Source: a virus. Taken from it: a stretch of 35,043 nucleotides of DNA. The stretch is taken from positions 1-35,043 of the IMG/VR virus record IMGVR_UViG_3300036715_000150; one strand, given 5' to 3'. Shown in pieces: positions 13,758-23,900 of the stretch. The notes under the pieces are model-generated. The model was not told the origin of the DNA, made no database searches, and saw nothing but the letters and a program-made list of their open reading frames with translations. Numbering within the stretch: the first letter of the stretch is position 1; each line of letters opens with the position of its first letter. Position numbers and translations under genes: made by a program.

Positions 13758-13792
13758 AAAAGCCCCTAGGACTCAACATCCAAGGGGCTTTT
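13758..13792. terminator. bidirectional rho-independent terminator
   Basis: AAAAGCCCCT (13758-13767) pairs with AGGGGCTTTT (13783-13792), with a further inner GGA/TCC pair in the loop. On the - strand the stem is followed by TTTTCTTTTTT, and on the + strand by TTTT. It sits between the RNR stop and the lysozyme stop and would end transcripts from both arms. Confidence 0.88.
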
Positions 13793-13813
13793 ACATCTAT
13801 TAACTTATAATAG

Positions 13814-14227
13814 TTACATAGTCAAAAAGAGGGCTTTCTCTTTCATCCGTCTACCAATAATTTGCTGTGGAATATTCCAGCGGTCAAACTCATTACCTGC
13901 ACCAGCTAAGTCACCAGCATTGATTTTCTTTAGTATTGTAGATTTAGCAAAAGCATCAATCCCAACGTTAAAGATAAAACTACACAGAGCATCATACTGG
14001 TTCTGAGAGATTGGGTACTTGATGTTCTTATAAATACATTCCTGAACTTCTTTCAAATCATCTTGCAAGGCTTGACTAACCTGTTCAGTTGTCCATATAA
14101 GACCTTTCTTGACTTCGGGACCAGTATGACCAACCCCAATAGTCCAAATACCCTTTACATCCTGATAGGCTACAAGACGAACACCTTCCCTATCTTCAAT
14201 AAATTGAATACCTTTATCGCTAATCAT
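13814..14227 (-). CDS. endolysin, T4-type lysozyme (GH24)
   Basis: A 137-residue muramidase. The N-terminal catalytic region carries the E-D-T triad in FIEDREG, YQDVKG and WTIGVGHTG. The middle reads SQNQYDALCSFIFNVG, a GH24 hallmark, and the C terminus RRMKEKALFL is also typical. It has no signal peptide or SAR segment, so it needs a holin for release. It overlaps the giant virion protein stop by ATGA and is the last gene of the leftward arm. T4 lysozyme is 164 residues. Confidence 0.92.
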   Translation of the reverse strand: MISDKGIQFIEDREGVRLVAYQDVKGIWTIGVGHTGPEVKKGLIWTTEQVSQALQDDLKEVQECIYKNIKYPISQNQYDALCSFIFNVGIDAFAKSTILKKINAGDLAGAGNEFDRWNIPQQIIGRRMKEKALFLTM

Positions 14228-17200
14228 TGGGTACGTCTTTCTAAGTCATGCATTTTGGTAATCGATTTAGATGAACCATCCATCAAGATTTTAATTTGAT
14301 TTTGAGACATACCTTGTGCCTTAGCCATACGCAAGAGATTGTCTTGAATTTGTGATGGGTCACCTTGACCTTTCATATACAAATTAATAGCTGTATCAGA
14401 AATAGGTTTGCCAGAAAAAATATCCTGTGACATTCTAGTAAGTCCTTTATCTTTTATTTCCTTGTAAGTCTGTTCCAATTTATTATTCTGATAATATTTC
14501 TCTTTTTGTACAGACTCATTTACACCAGTGATACCTATTTTTTTCAATATTTTATCAGTAGGATTCAACTGTGCTGTAGCAACAGTAGGTTTATCAGGAT
14601 TCATAGAATAGGACAAATCCCCTTTAGTATACCAAGAATCTTTAAGAAAGTTCTGTAGTATTGGAGGAGCTACTGACAAGGCCAAAGCCTTGGCATGAGC
14701 TTCATCTGGTTTAGAAATTACACCAGCCACATTGCCAACTAAATCACCAGCTTTACTTCCACCTGCAAATGCAACATCAGATGCTTTATTAGGTAGTACA
14801 TCTCCTAGACCAACACGTTTAGAAATATCCATACCCAATAGAGAAGGTGCTCCATGAGATAGAAAGTATTCCCCTACTTGTGGAATATGTTCACCAAGCT
14901 TCTTAGAAGCGTCTAGTACATCTAGAGTCAAGTTCTTAGGTTCACCTAGTTTAGCAGTAATCAAGTCGTACAACTGTTCCCATTGAGAATAGAAAGGTAA
15001 ACCCATAACACCCGCAACTACAATGGTTGTAGCCATTTGAGTTAACAGAGGAGCATATACTCCATTGTTCTTTGCTTCACGAGCAAACATAGACCAGCGA
15101 CTAATTTCATTATGACCAAAGCTTTTCAAGTTATAAGCCATAGAACCTAGTGGTCCAAGAGCATTATAAATTGGAGGCTTTTCCAAAGCACCATAGTTGT
15201 TCATAGCCATGTCAGTCATACGATGGGCTTGCTCATATAAACCTTGTTCAGGTTTAAGGCCAGACTCATTCATCATATGTACAAAAGCCATATACACTTG
15301 AGCACGAGTAGCTATTTCCGCTACAGCTGCTGGACTTTGACTTACTTTAGTTGCTTTATATGCAAAACCCTTATCAATTTGATTAGCATGTTCTACCATG
15401 TCAGTTGCATAGATGTGATTGTCTTTAGCAAACTTCAAAGCACCTTTTTCAACTGCTGATAGACCTGAACCATTATCTATTTTTGATTTAGCATAGGTCA
15501 TTCCTGCTTTTGCCATAGCATCTAAACCCCCAACTAAAGCTGATCTAGTTGGGGCTAGACCTCTAGAATGTAATAGAGCAGTCATGGCAGGCATAGAAGC
15601 TCCACCTTGAATCAATTGAATACCCAAGAATGAGGGATTTAAAGACAATAAGCTAGTATTAATACCCATCTTACCTAAACGAATACCTTCACGCATTCTA
15701 GAAGGACTCAATCCAGCACGATCTGCTATATCAGAACTAAAGATACTATTAAATACCTTTTCAATTCCTTTACCAACTTCACTAGGATTAAGTCCTAGAG
15801 CATTGTGCATGTAGTCTTCTGTTAACTTAATGGCATTTTGATGTTTATCAATTACGTCCTTATTACGGATAACTTCATTAACATCTCTAGCTGCTTCAGC
15901 AAGATGACTCCAACGTGTGACACCTTCAAGATATTGGGATTGATTATGAAAGAAAGCTTCCATGTTCTCTTTAGGAGATAGCCATTGTTTACGACCTTCC
16001 ATACCCCACACACCTTTCTTCTGCATAGTGTGTGTTTGCATACCTAGGTAATTCTTAGCATCGTCCTTAGCTACCTCTTTCAAAGTATTCAAAAAATCTT
16101 GAACATGGGGATTGTTTTCACCAATAGTTTCAAGTGCATCATGGAAGGCAGCATTGGGGCTACCATCTGATGTACTCTTACGCTTAGTCATATCTTGTAA
16201 AGGACCAAACTCTAAGGTTGGGTCTTTCTTAGCAATTTCTTCTTGAATCTTGGTTAGATTAGAACCAAATTTACTATTACGAGAATTGGAACTAATAACC
16301 CCAACTACTTGCTTCTCACCATTAATTGTTTTGTAAACTACCTTACGATAGTCACCAGATATACTTATAGCAGAATAGGCTTCACGAGCATTAATAGGTT
16401 TTTTACCTATAGTAGCACGGGCTGCGTTGATTTTAGATATAGCACTTTCCATAGCCTTTTGATGGGTCATTATGAAGTCTTGAGTAGTCTTATCAACCCC
16501 ATGCTTAGTCATAAATTCTGGAGTTAATTTTTTCTGATTCAAGTCAGCAGTATTCAACAACTCAAAAGCATCTATGCGTTGCTGATCAGTTAGATCACGC
16601 AATGCTGGTAGATATTCAGCATGTAAAATTTGAGAAATCTCTGCCTTAGCTTTACCATCAGCATCTAGAAACCTATCTACAGCAAAGTGAACAACGGGAT
16701 TATTAACCTTAGCTTTAAGGTATGTACCGCCTTTAGTAAAAAGATTTATTCCTTTTTGTAAAGTATTCTGTGATACATCTGCGGCTGTTCTAGCAAACTT
16801 AATTGCCTCTTCTGGAGTCTTAATCAAAGCATTACCAATGTCTTTGAGCATGTCTCCAACAGGACCACCAATACCAGATGTTTTATTCTTAGAACCCCAA
16901 TCTATTAGCAATCCACCTTTTTGGGACTTTTTTCCAATGCCTTCGGCTGCCTTTGCTGCTTTAGTTTTTGGTCCTTGAGTCTTAGGAGAATTATCTACAC
17001 GAGCACCTAAACTATCTTCCAAAGCTTGTAGATGATCATCCAGTAACTGACGCTTCTTTATGGCTTGATTAACAGCCATATGATCCCTACTACGTTTAGC
17101 TATGTCATCAAACATAGCACGTTGCTGTTTGATTTTATTAACAGCATCTTGTACCCAAGCTCGATCTTGAATCTTAGAGATAATCTCTTTATTAGTCAAG

Positions 17201-18414
17201 CGACGTAATCTATCTCCAAGGCTTTCTACCGCTTTACGTGTCTTTTCCCAAACCACTCGTTCTTCAGCAGACATAGCAAACTGTTGACCATTAGATACCT
17301 TATCTACAGCAGTTTCCATTGTAGTAGGTTTCAATGGTTCTATAGGAACAGGTTCTACAGGTTTGAATGACAAACGGCCATCAGGACCAATAGACAATTC
17401 AATACCAGATTCTAGAGTTGTTTTACCTTTAGGTTGTTCTATAGGAGGTTGATCTGCTGCCCGAGCAGCATCCTCTATAGCTTGTTTACGAGCCTCTTGT
17501 TCAGCCAGTAGGGTATCAGACTGTGTGCCTTTACTAGCTTGTTCTCTCCATTGTGCTTCTTGACTAACCCTAGCCTCTTCAGCGAGACGTTGTTGCATCT
17601 CAGCATCAATATTACCATTACGTTGTTCTGTAGCCTTTTGAGCAGCATCCTGACGTTCTTTAGCTGCTATATCTGCATCAGCTTCGTTGACCCCTTGAGT
17701 ACGTTGACGTTGTTCATCCAAAGCAGATGAGGCATTACTTTCACGATCCAATAGACTTTGAGCTACATCCCTAGTAGGAGTACGAACACCCTCAGCAAAA
17801 GGTTCAGGTTCTGCACCACCCAATTGCTGACGCATTTGAGCAATGGCATCACCTATAGGTGCTGTGGATGGGGGGCGGGCGCTGGTAGGTATCTCTGGTT
17901 CATTCAAAGCAGCCTTAGCAGCCTCAATAGCAGATGTTGGTTTAATAGGAGCTTTCTTAAAGCGTCCCATGTTCTCACCAATGGCCCCAAGCATAGCACT
18001 AGCAGGGGCCAGTTGAGGCAATCCTTGCATAGCCATAGCACCGGGAATTAAATAATCGTTAGCAATATCTCCTACAATGTTTGCATAGTCTTGACCACGT
18101 TCACGTGAAGGTTCATAAGTCATAGCTCCCATATTGGCAGCATATTGCTTTTCAAAATCTACATTCTTAGGATCATTCATCTTCTGCATTGCAGCAGGAA
18201 TCCATCCCGTAAGAGCACCCACAGAACCAGTAATAGCTGTAGCAGCAGCTTGACCCGCACCAACTGCTTTATCTAAGAAGCCTTCACCATTACCTATTTC
18301 AGTAGTAGGTGTTTGACTTTTACCAAGATGTGTTTCTATTTTGGCTATTGCCTGTTCATTTGAAAGGCCATCAGGCAAATCATAATGAACACCTTCATAT
18401 TGATAAACAGGCAT
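14224..18414 (-). CDS. large internal virion / DNA-ejection protein
   Basis: A 1396-residue protein, the largest in the window. The first 20 residues match a short phage N-terminal motif (YQYEGVHYDLPDGLSNEQA). Then come an alanine/glycine-rich segment with a likely membrane-active stretch, a long Gln/Glu/Arg-rich coiled coil (about 190-330), more helical charged regions, and a C-terminal third with hydrophobic stretches (around ATTIVVAGVMGLPF). Size and place before lysozyme match gp16-like inner-core proteins that leave the virion with the DNA. No lysozyme or transglycosylase motif was found in it. AAGGAAA precedes the ATG. Confidence 0.8.
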   Translation of the reverse strand: MPVYQYEGVHYDLPDGLSNEQAIAKIETHLGKSQTPTTEIGNGEGFLDKAVGAGQAAATAITGSVGALTGWIPAAMQKMNDPKNVDFEKQYAANMGAMTYEPSRERGQDYANIVGDIANDYLIPGAMAMQGLPQLAPASAMLGAIGENMGRFKKAPIKPTSAIEAAKAALNEPEIPTSARPPSTAPIGDAIAQMRQQLGGAEPEPFAEGVRTPTRDVAQSLLDRESNASSALDEQRQRTQGVNEADADIAAKERQDAAQKATEQRNGNIDAEMQQRLAEEARVSQEAQWREQASKGTQSDTLLAEQEARKQAIEDAARAADQPPIEQPKGKTTLESGIELSIGPDGRLSFKPVEPVPIEPLKPTTMETAVDKVSNGQQFAMSAEERVVWEKTRKAVESLGDRLRRLTNKEIISKIQDRAWVQDAVNKIKQQRAMFDDIAKRSRDHMAVNQAIKKRQLLDDHLQALEDSLGARVDNSPKTQGPKTKAAKAAEGIGKKSQKGGLLIDWGSKNKTSGIGGPVGDMLKDIGNALIKTPEEAIKFARTAADVSQNTLQKGINLFTKGGTYLKAKVNNPVVHFAVDRFLDADGKAKAEISQILHAEYLPALRDLTDQQRIDAFELLNTADLNQKKLTPEFMTKHGVDKTTQDFIMTHQKAMESAISKINAARATIGKKPINAREAYSAISISGDYRKVVYKTINGEKQVVGVISSNSRNSKFGSNLTKIQEEIAKKDPTLEFGPLQDMTKRKSTSDGSPNAAFHDALETIGENNPHVQDFLNTLKEVAKDDAKNYLGMQTHTMQKKGVWGMEGRKQWLSPKENMEAFFHNQSQYLEGVTRWSHLAEAARDVNEVIRNKDVIDKHQNAIKLTEDYMHNALGLNPSEVGKGIEKVFNSIFSSDIADRAGLSPSRMREGIRLGKMGINTSLLSLNPSFLGIQLIQGGASMPAMTALLHSRGLAPTRSALVGGLDAMAKAGMTYAKSKIDNGSGLSAVEKGALKFAKDNHIYATDMVEHANQIDKGFAYKATKVSQSPAAVAEIATRAQVYMAFVHMMNESGLKPEQGLYEQAHRMTDMAMNNYGALEKPPIYNALGPLGSMAYNLKSFGHNEISRWSMFAREAKNNGVYAPLLTQMATTIVVAGVMGLPFYSQWEQLYDLITAKLGEPKNLTLDVLDASKKLGEHIPQVGEYFLSHGAPSLLGMDISKRVGLGDVLPNKASDVAFAGGSKAGDLVGNVAGVISKPDEAHAKALALSVAPPILQNFLKDSWYTKGDLSYSMNPDKPTVATAQLNPTDKILKKIGITGVNESVQKEKYYQNNKLEQTYKEIKDKGLTRMSQDIFSGKPISDTAINLYMKGQGDPSQIQDNLLRMAKAQGMSQNQIKILMDGSSKSITKMHDLERRTQ

Positions 18415-18431
18415 AAGTTTCCTTCATTGAA

Positions 18432-19352
18432 TTATTTAAGTACAATTGGATCGTCTGCTGTACCTTTGGCTTGACCTTTAGGGGCAACGGTAGCAGCAGG
18501 TTTATTAGTGATTTCAATTCCACCACCGGGTTTAGCTTGAGGAACAATACCAGCAGCACCACCAGAACGAGATTGGTTAGAGGCATCTACTGTAGCCTGA
18601 TCTTGGTCATGTACAGCTTGAAATTGTTTCATCTCATCTTCTGTCATTGGTTGCTGAGTAAAGGGATTAATACCTGTATTAATAGCAGACCATGTAACCC
18701 CAAGACGGGTAGCAGGAGGCATACTTTGGAATTTAATTAACAAAGAATTTGAATTTACTTTTGGTACTCTATTCCAACGACCACCCTCAATATTTGCATT
18801 AGTAACTGCTAGGTTACCTCTAGAATGTTCTTGGGCTGTTGCAAGAGAGCCGTCGTTTTCAAGACGTTTTACTTCTTTGGCCTGATCATTTTTACGTTTT
18901 TCAGCAAGCATTGTAGGCAAGGTAGATTGAAGCTTCAAACCTAGTGTTACCTTGTCAGGTTCACCAGAACGTAAAAGACTTTCAATTGATTGATCGGCCT
19001 GATGGAAATCATCGTCAGTCATTTTAATAGCATGTGCACGAAGGTCTTCTGACAAGACATTCTGTTCATTAGCAGAAGCTCTACGAGAAGCAACTCCCTG
19101 AATAGTGTTCTTGTATCCTTGATCTTCATTAGTAAGTTTCTTACTAGCTACTTCCAAAGGATTCATTAGATTAGCTTGATCAATTTTTTGCTGTTCACTA
19201 GCAATAGTTTGATTATTATTAGTGTAAGCTTGATCACGAAACTGTGCAGCTAGGTCTTGATTCTTCTGTCCTTCCATATAGGACAAAGGATTCCAATCAC
19301 CATACAATCCATTTAGATCACCTTGTGAAGGAAGGTTAGCAGAATTCATCAT
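18432..19352 (-). CDS. internal virion protein (gp15-like position)
   Basis: A 306-residue polar helical protein with an opening MMNSANLPSQGDLNGLYGDWNP and a low-complexity Gly/Ala/Pro-rich C-terminal quarter. It starts in an ATGA overlap with the upstream gene. Position within the ejection-protein set suggests an internal core component; no sequence motif shows the function. Confidence 0.65.
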   Translation of the reverse strand: MMNSANLPSQGDLNGLYGDWNPLSYMEGQKNQDLAAQFRDQAYTNNNQTIASEQQKIDQANLMNPLEVASKKLTNEDQGYKNTIQGVASRRASANEQNVLSEDLRAHAIKMTDDDFHQADQSIESLLRSGEPDKVTLGLKLQSTLPTMLAEKRKNDQAKEVKRLENDGSLATAQEHSRGNLAVTNANIEGGRWNRVPKVNSNSLLIKFQSMPPATRLGVTWSAINTGINPFTQQPMTEDEMKQFQAVHDQDQATVDASNQSRSGGAAGIVPQAKPGGGIEITNKPAATVAPKGQAKGTADDPIVLK

Positions 19353-20104
19353 TGGTCATACATCCAGTAGTCATTGAAGGAAGAAGTAGGAGCTTGTGAG
19401 GTATCCATACCGGGAGCATAGGAAGAATCAGGTGCACCATACATCTGACCCATACCACCATTAGACTGATATGAAGTATCCATATAGTTCATGGGTCCAC
19501 CAGCTTGGGGAACATTATCAATAGGAGAATCAGAATACTGTGGACCTGTTTGAGAAGGACTCCACATATTACTTAGACCATTACTAATTTGGCTATTTAG
19601 CCAAGGTAATGCTCCAGAAGATTGTCCTAGTTGGAATAAGCTACCTAGTTGCTGTCCATTTGTTTGTTGCTGTTTATTTATAGCACCAGTTCTAGTAGCA
19701 GCGACAGCCATACGTGCCTGTTGATACATGTTAGCAATTTGAGCTTGTTGGGCAGCATACTGACTTCCCTTGTCAGCAAGCGCGGCTTGTAGTTGTACAG
19801 AGCGAGGACCATACTGACTATTTCGTCCAGATGTAGCATCTTTAGCTGCTAGTGTATCTTTAAGTTGAAGTGCATAAGGAGAATTCTGTCCATACATTGC
19901 ATCCAATGTAGGCATATTATCCATCTGCTGTTTCATAGCATTAGAAATACTCTCAGCATCACCTGCCTGTGCTCCATAAGCATTGGCTACGTTGTTACCA
20001 TTAGTATAAGCACCATAAGCACCAACCAAATCACCTAGTATACCATAATCAGGTTTCTTAAGTGATTGTAGATGATTTAAAACATCATCGTAAGAATCTG
20101 CCAT
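19349..20104 (-). CDS. internal virion protein (gp14-like position)
   Basis: A 251-residue protein with an Ala/Gln-rich helical middle (YAAQQAQIANMYQQARMAVAATR) and a C terminus rich in Gly, Ser, Asn, Pro and Tyr. AAGGAAATAATATG is a strong start. Composition and its place in a run of three resemble ejection proteins of podoviruses. The specific assignment is by position only. Confidence 0.6.
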   Translation of the reverse strand: MADSYDDVLNHLQSLKKPDYGILGDLVGAYGAYTNGNNVANAYGAQAGDAESISNAMKQQMDNMPTLDAMYGQNSPYALQLKDTLAAKDATSGRNSQYGPRSVQLQAALADKGSQYAAQQAQIANMYQQARMAVAATRTGAINKQQQTNGQQLGSLFQLGQSSGALPWLNSQISNGLSNMWSPSQTGPQYSDSPIDNVPQAGGPMNYMDTSYQSNGGMGQMYGAPDSSYAPGMDTSQAPTSSFNDYWMYDQ

Positions 20105-20105
20105 A

Positions 20106-21032
20106 TTATTTCCTTAAAGAGAATTTTCTACCGAATTGCTGTCCAAGAGATGAACCAAACATTGCACCTCCAGTTCCTCCAATAGAACCTCCAGCCACTC
20201 TACCCAACATTCCTCCTAGTGTAGGAGATACATTCTTACCTGTTCCAAAGTCAGTGCCTAGTCCAGCTATATTAGCTAAATTTCTATTGACTCCGTTTAA
20301 TCCTAAACCACCTGCCACAGCAGAACCATAATTACCTTGGAAAGTATTACCTAAAACACCTCCCCATCCGGGAATACCTGAAATACCTTTAGCAACAGCA
20401 TTACCTATATTACCATCATTTGTATAACTTTTAATCCCATTGGCAAGACCCATCAAAGGACCAATAGGACTCATAGCTGTTGCTACACCAGTTATACCGT
20501 TACCTATGGCACCAATACCATTACCAATCAATCCCATCCTGTCATTCTTTTCTGCTTCAGTTTCACTATTAAAGAATTGATCTTTAGTAGTACCCGGATC
20601 ACGTAAGCCTAAGCGGTAAGCCATACTTCCGGGTTTAAACCAAGTAGGTTGTTGTGTAGTGGGCTGTTGCGAGGGGAGAGTAAAGGTACTTATAGCATTT
20701 TTAGCAAACTCAGGACTAAATATATTAGGTAGAGAAAACCCGCCATTTCCACCGCTACCAAATACTCCAGATGATGCCGCAGCATCCGGTGCAGCATCTT
20801 GATCCTTTACGGTGGCTGTAGGAGTTCCTGTACTTACAGGAGATTGGTTGTTATTTCCACCACTGTATCCCGGACTATACCAACCTCCTCCTGAAGATTG
20901 TGTAGCTCCATTATAGGTATTGAGATTACCTTGGTTAGAGAAATGTGAATCACTACCATCGCTGCCATTATCACTACCACCATCATCGTCTCTATAAGGC
21001 CGTCCTAATAGTTTATAACGTAGAATATTCAT
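20106..21032 (-). CDS. glycine/asparagine-rich virion protein
   Basis: A 308-residue protein. The first 90 residues are disordered in character (Gly, Asn, Ser, Asp), the middle has Pro/Thr/Gln-rich stretches, and the C-terminal 130 residues have many Gly-Ala-Ile repeats ending GGSIGGTGGAMFGSSLGQQF, as seen in membrane-inserting ejection proteins. It belongs with the internal virion set downstream of the tail accessory genes. Confidence 0.6.
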   Translation of the reverse strand: MNILRYKLLGRPYRDDDGGSDNGSDGSDSHFSNQGNLNTYNGATQSSGGGWYSPGYSGGNNNQSPVSTGTPTATVKDQDAAPDAAASSGVFGSGGNGGFSLPNIFSPEFAKNAISTFTLPSQQPTTQQPTWFKPGSMAYRLGLRDPGTTKDQFFNSETEAEKNDRMGLIGNGIGAIGNGITGVATAMSPIGPLMGLANGIKSYTNDGNIGNAVAKGISGIPGWGGVLGNTFQGNYGSAVAGGLGLNGVNRNLANIAGLGTDFGTGKNVSPTLGGMLGRVAGGSIGGTGGAMFGSSLGQQFGRKFSLRK

Positions 21033-21271
21033 GTTAGAGTTACCGATTTAATAGTACCATTGTCATTGGCATAGATTTTAAGAGTTCCCCCAGCAGTGTC
21101 TTTGTAGACCATCCAAGTACCATTAGGTAAATCAGAAACAGTAGGAATACCCGATCTTATTGTAAAATAAACAATTGCTCTATATACAGCCCTAAACCAA
21201 TCTGTCCATATTCTAGGAAAAAGGGTTTCCTCATGAGGAGGCGGTGTAAATATATTTGATTTACTTGTCAT
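21029..21271 (-). CDS. small structural-module protein
   Basis: An 80-residue protein with PPPHEETLFPRIWTDWFRAVYRA near the N terminus and a C-terminal beta pattern NGTWMVYKDTAGGTLKIYAND. It overlaps both neighbours by 4 nt. It looks like a small tail or connector protein; there is no recognised family. Confidence 0.65.
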   Translation of the reverse strand: MTSKSNIFTPPPHEETLFPRIWTDWFRAVYRAIVYFTIRSGIPTVSDLPNGTWMVYKDTAGGTLKIYANDNGTIKSVTLT

Positions 21272-22764
21272 GAACTTCCCTTGTTGATATTAACCTCTAC
21301 TCCATAGATAATCCAAGGAGCAGCATTATCTAGACTAAATTTAAACCTACGTCTACGAAATGTTCCTAAACGATATATAGATGATGCTTTATTTAAAATA
21401 CTAAACATTCCCGGAATACTTACTGGTGTAATAAACGTATCATTATTATCCGACCAAGAAATACTAACAGTGTTACTATTTCCAAAAGTATCTTCTCTTC
21501 CTATTAAAGTGAGTTTAGACATTGTTTTGTAATTAAAAGTATCAAAGTCCATTTCAGAGGTAATGACATTTGTTGTATAAGTGGTATTTATATCTGTTGT
21601 GGATGTTGCTTGGTATATAGAAATAGCTCCTCCATAGGCCACTGTATAATAACTACCGACACCACTATCTACTCCATAGTAACCAAACATGCTTTGAGTA
21701 TTTATACTGGAATCATTATTATTTGACCATTTATACCAAAGCTTACAGTCAAAATCATATACTAAATTTCCCCAACCCGGAAAATTAATAAAATACATTT
21801 TGTGTCCCTCTATATTTAAACAGAAGGCTGATATTCCTGTAGCATATCCTAAACTATATAGAGAAGTGATTACTCGACTAATAGCTGGAGTAGATAATTC
21901 AGTGGGTTTAAAACCATCTATAGACCATATAGAAAAACTACCGTTATTCTGTGTACCAACAAATAAAACTTCTCTCTCTGTTTGCACCACACAATTTGAT
22001 AAATTAGGGGGTAAACCTATTTGTAATACAGCATTAGCATATCTAGCCAAAGGACTTGTATTTGTAGTACCATTATCATAGAAAAATTCAATACTAGAAC
22101 CTCCTATAGCATACAAATAATTATTATTTTTAGACAAAGCTTGGATGGTATCTGGATACATTTCAGCAGAAATATAATTACCAGCAGTCCATGTTAATGG
22201 GTCATCCAAGTTAGCGTTGTATATGTTATTGGAATTAACAGCAGCTAAAAACAAATAACCATCTATCACTATAGGATTAGGTAGATGAGGTAAAGGCATA
22301 TTTGTAGGTTGTGAAGAGGTGATAACATTAGTAGTAGTTATTTTATATAAAAACTGACCATCTGTTAAAATTAACACCGTTGTTCCATTAGCATACAAGA
22401 ATTCTGTCCATCCAATCTGCCCTGTACTATAAGCTAAAGTTCCTAATATAGTTGTCCCTGTATTTTTAGAATAAATTTTATTATCTACTACATAATAAAC
22501 ATTACTATTAGCTCCCCAATAGAATGCTCCTCTAGTAATACTTCCCACAATGTTTGTAATTAAAGATTGACCAGGTCTACTTTTTACAACAGTTTGAGGA
22601 TTATCTTCGTCTTTATGAACATGCTCTACGATAGCGTTCTCAATATAAGCATCTGGAACTGCATATCCAGTAGTTCTATATGAGAACGTATCCTCAATGT
22701 CAAAATTAAGATTAAACCTTTGTGTACTATTTGTATTATATGCAGGGTTTTTCTGATAAGGCAT
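21268..22764 (-). CDS. tail needle/hub protein, P22 gp10-like
   Basis: A 498-residue beta-propeller-like protein: repeated strands with Tyr/Asn/Gly turns (VYYVVDNKIY, GYLFLAAVNSNNIYNANLDDPL, YLYAIGGSSIEFFYD, VLFVGTQNNGSFSIW). This repeat pattern is characteristic of the P22 gp10 DNA-stabilisation/tail hub family. It closes the portal channel together with the adaptor gene just upstream. Placed between the adaptor and the ejection proteins, as in P22-type podoviruses. Confidence 0.8.
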   Translation of the reverse strand: MPYQKNPAYNTNSTQRFNLNFDIEDTFSYRTTGYAVPDAYIENAIVEHVHKDEDNPQTVVKSRPGQSLITNIVGSITRGAFYWGANSNVYYVVDNKIYSKNTGTTILGTLAYSTGQIGWTEFLYANGTTVLILTDGQFLYKITTTNVITSSQPTNMPLPHLPNPIVIDGYLFLAAVNSNNIYNANLDDPLTWTAGNYISAEMYPDTIQALSKNNNYLYAIGGSSIEFFYDNGTTNTSPLARYANAVLQIGLPPNLSNCVVQTEREVLFVGTQNNGSFSIWSIDGFKPTELSTPAISRVITSLYSLGYATGISAFCLNIEGHKMYFINFPGWGNLVYDFDCKLWYKWSNNNDSSINTQSMFGYYGVDSGVGSYYTVAYGGAISIYQATSTTDINTTYTTNVITSEMDFDTFNYKTMSKLTLIGREDTFGNSNTVSISWSDNNDTFITPVSIPGMFSILNKASSIYRLGTFRRRRFKFSLDNAAPWIIYGVEVNINKGSS

Positions 22765-23477
22765 TATTTATTCCTAAAGGTATCATCTGGTTGGAAGAAC
22801 AAACTGCCTTCCTCAGTACCAAAGGAAAGTGCCTGTGTATGGAAAAATTCAGCAGCTTTTTGTAGTTCCTGTCTATCCATAATAGGAGTACCATACTCAT
22901 AAGACAAACGCCATGCCAAACCAAAGATAACAGCCTCTGTCCAATAAGATGGAAAGTCTAGGTTATCAGAACTGGAATTCATGTCTTCAAAGGGGCGTTG
23001 ATAGACCAGAGTAATTGTTGTATTAGAATCAGCAGGAGTGGGCCACAGTTCAATTACACCGTAGGTACTTAAAGGCTGATAAAAGATATTAACAGGTTCT
23101 CCAGAGGTAGCATTCTGTGGAAGCAAGTTATAATCATAATGGTTATACACATTCAAAGGAATGTTCATTGCTCCAGTATTTTCTATCCTGTATGCCTGAA
23201 TAACTTTCAATGGCATTGGTGTAGCTAGTGTTTGTCCTATACCAATGTTATAAGTATTAGTTCCAGCAACCATAGTAAACGTGTATTCTTTAATAGCCCA
23301 TATAGGCATACCATCTACTTGAAACCCCTTTAGCATGGCATTCAATGCCTCTGCTGCATAGGTTGTATTAGAAGTAACTTGGTTACCAGCAAGATCGGCT
23401 GTACCAATCTTTCTCAATGCAGCATAGATAATAGAGTCACGAGTTAGTGACCAAGTGGTACTTCCTGATGTAGCCAT
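22764..23477 (-). CDS. head-tail adaptor / tail accessory protein, P22 gp4-like
   Basis: A 237-residue protein with the N-terminal helix pattern of this family (RDSIIYAALRKIG ... AAEALNAMLKGFQVDGMPIWA), a beta section (YNIGIGQTL) and a late VYQRPFEDM and WTEAVIFGLAWRLSYEYG. The order adaptor then gp10-like hub is the same as in P22. It links the portal to the tail. Confidence 0.75.
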   Translation of the reverse strand: MATSGSTTWSLTRDSIIYAALRKIGTADLAGNQVTSNTTYAAEALNAMLKGFQVDGMPIWAIKEYTFTMVAGTNTYNIGIGQTLATPMPLKVIQAYRIENTGAMNIPLNVYNHYDYNLLPQNATSGEPVNIFYQPLSTYGVIELWPTPADSNTTITLVYQRPFEDMNSSSDNLDFPSYWTEAVIFGLAWRLSYEYGTPIMDRQELQKAAEFFHTQALSFGTEEGSLFFQPDDTFRNK

Positions 23478-23899
23478 TATGCTTTTCCTTTAACTTTCTC
23501 AACAGTACGCTGAATACCATAACCTGTCATAACTGTGCCAAACATTAGATATAATGAATCAGGAATGGCAGAAAGCCATGCTTTAAATCCTACTGCAACT
23601 GCAAGAGCTACTTCAGGTTTCCATGCAGAAACTAACCCCATAGGTAGTCCCCATAGCAGCATAACATAAACTACATATAGAAAACTAGGACGAGCACGTG
23701 AAGTCCATTTATCTTGACTATTAGCTTCTGCAAGCATAACAGATAAAGAAGTTTTTAATTCATCCAATTGTCCAGCTTGTTCAGCTTGAGCAAGTGCTAG
23801 TTTAGCTTTAGCGGCTTCTACAGGATCAGGCCATATCTTATCAATAATACCATGCCCTAAATCAATTAGAGCAGAGGTAGGGTCTGAGATTAATGTCAT
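23477..23899 (-). CDS. holin, 3TM type
   Basis: A 140-residue protein with start at 23899 (a longer in-frame ATG at 23941 runs into the upstream gene). The N terminus is amphipathic with IIDKIWPDPVEAAKAKLALAQAEQAG. Hydrophobic segments follow at SFLYVVYVMLLWGLPMGLVSAW, at VALAVAVGFKAWLS, and at SLYLMFGTVMTGYGI. The layout matches the GTA-type three-TM holin family, with a basic tail VEKVKGKA. It would form the lesion for lysozyme release. Two more small membrane genes lie upstream. Confidence 0.8.
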   Translation of the reverse strand: MTLISDPTSALIDLGHGIIDKIWPDPVEAAKAKLALAQAEQAGQLDELKTSLSVMLAEANSQDKWTSRARPSFLYVVYVMLLWGLPMGLVSAWKPEVALAVAVGFKAWLSAIPDSLYLMFGTVMTGYGIQRTVEKVKGKA

Positions 23900-23900
23900 G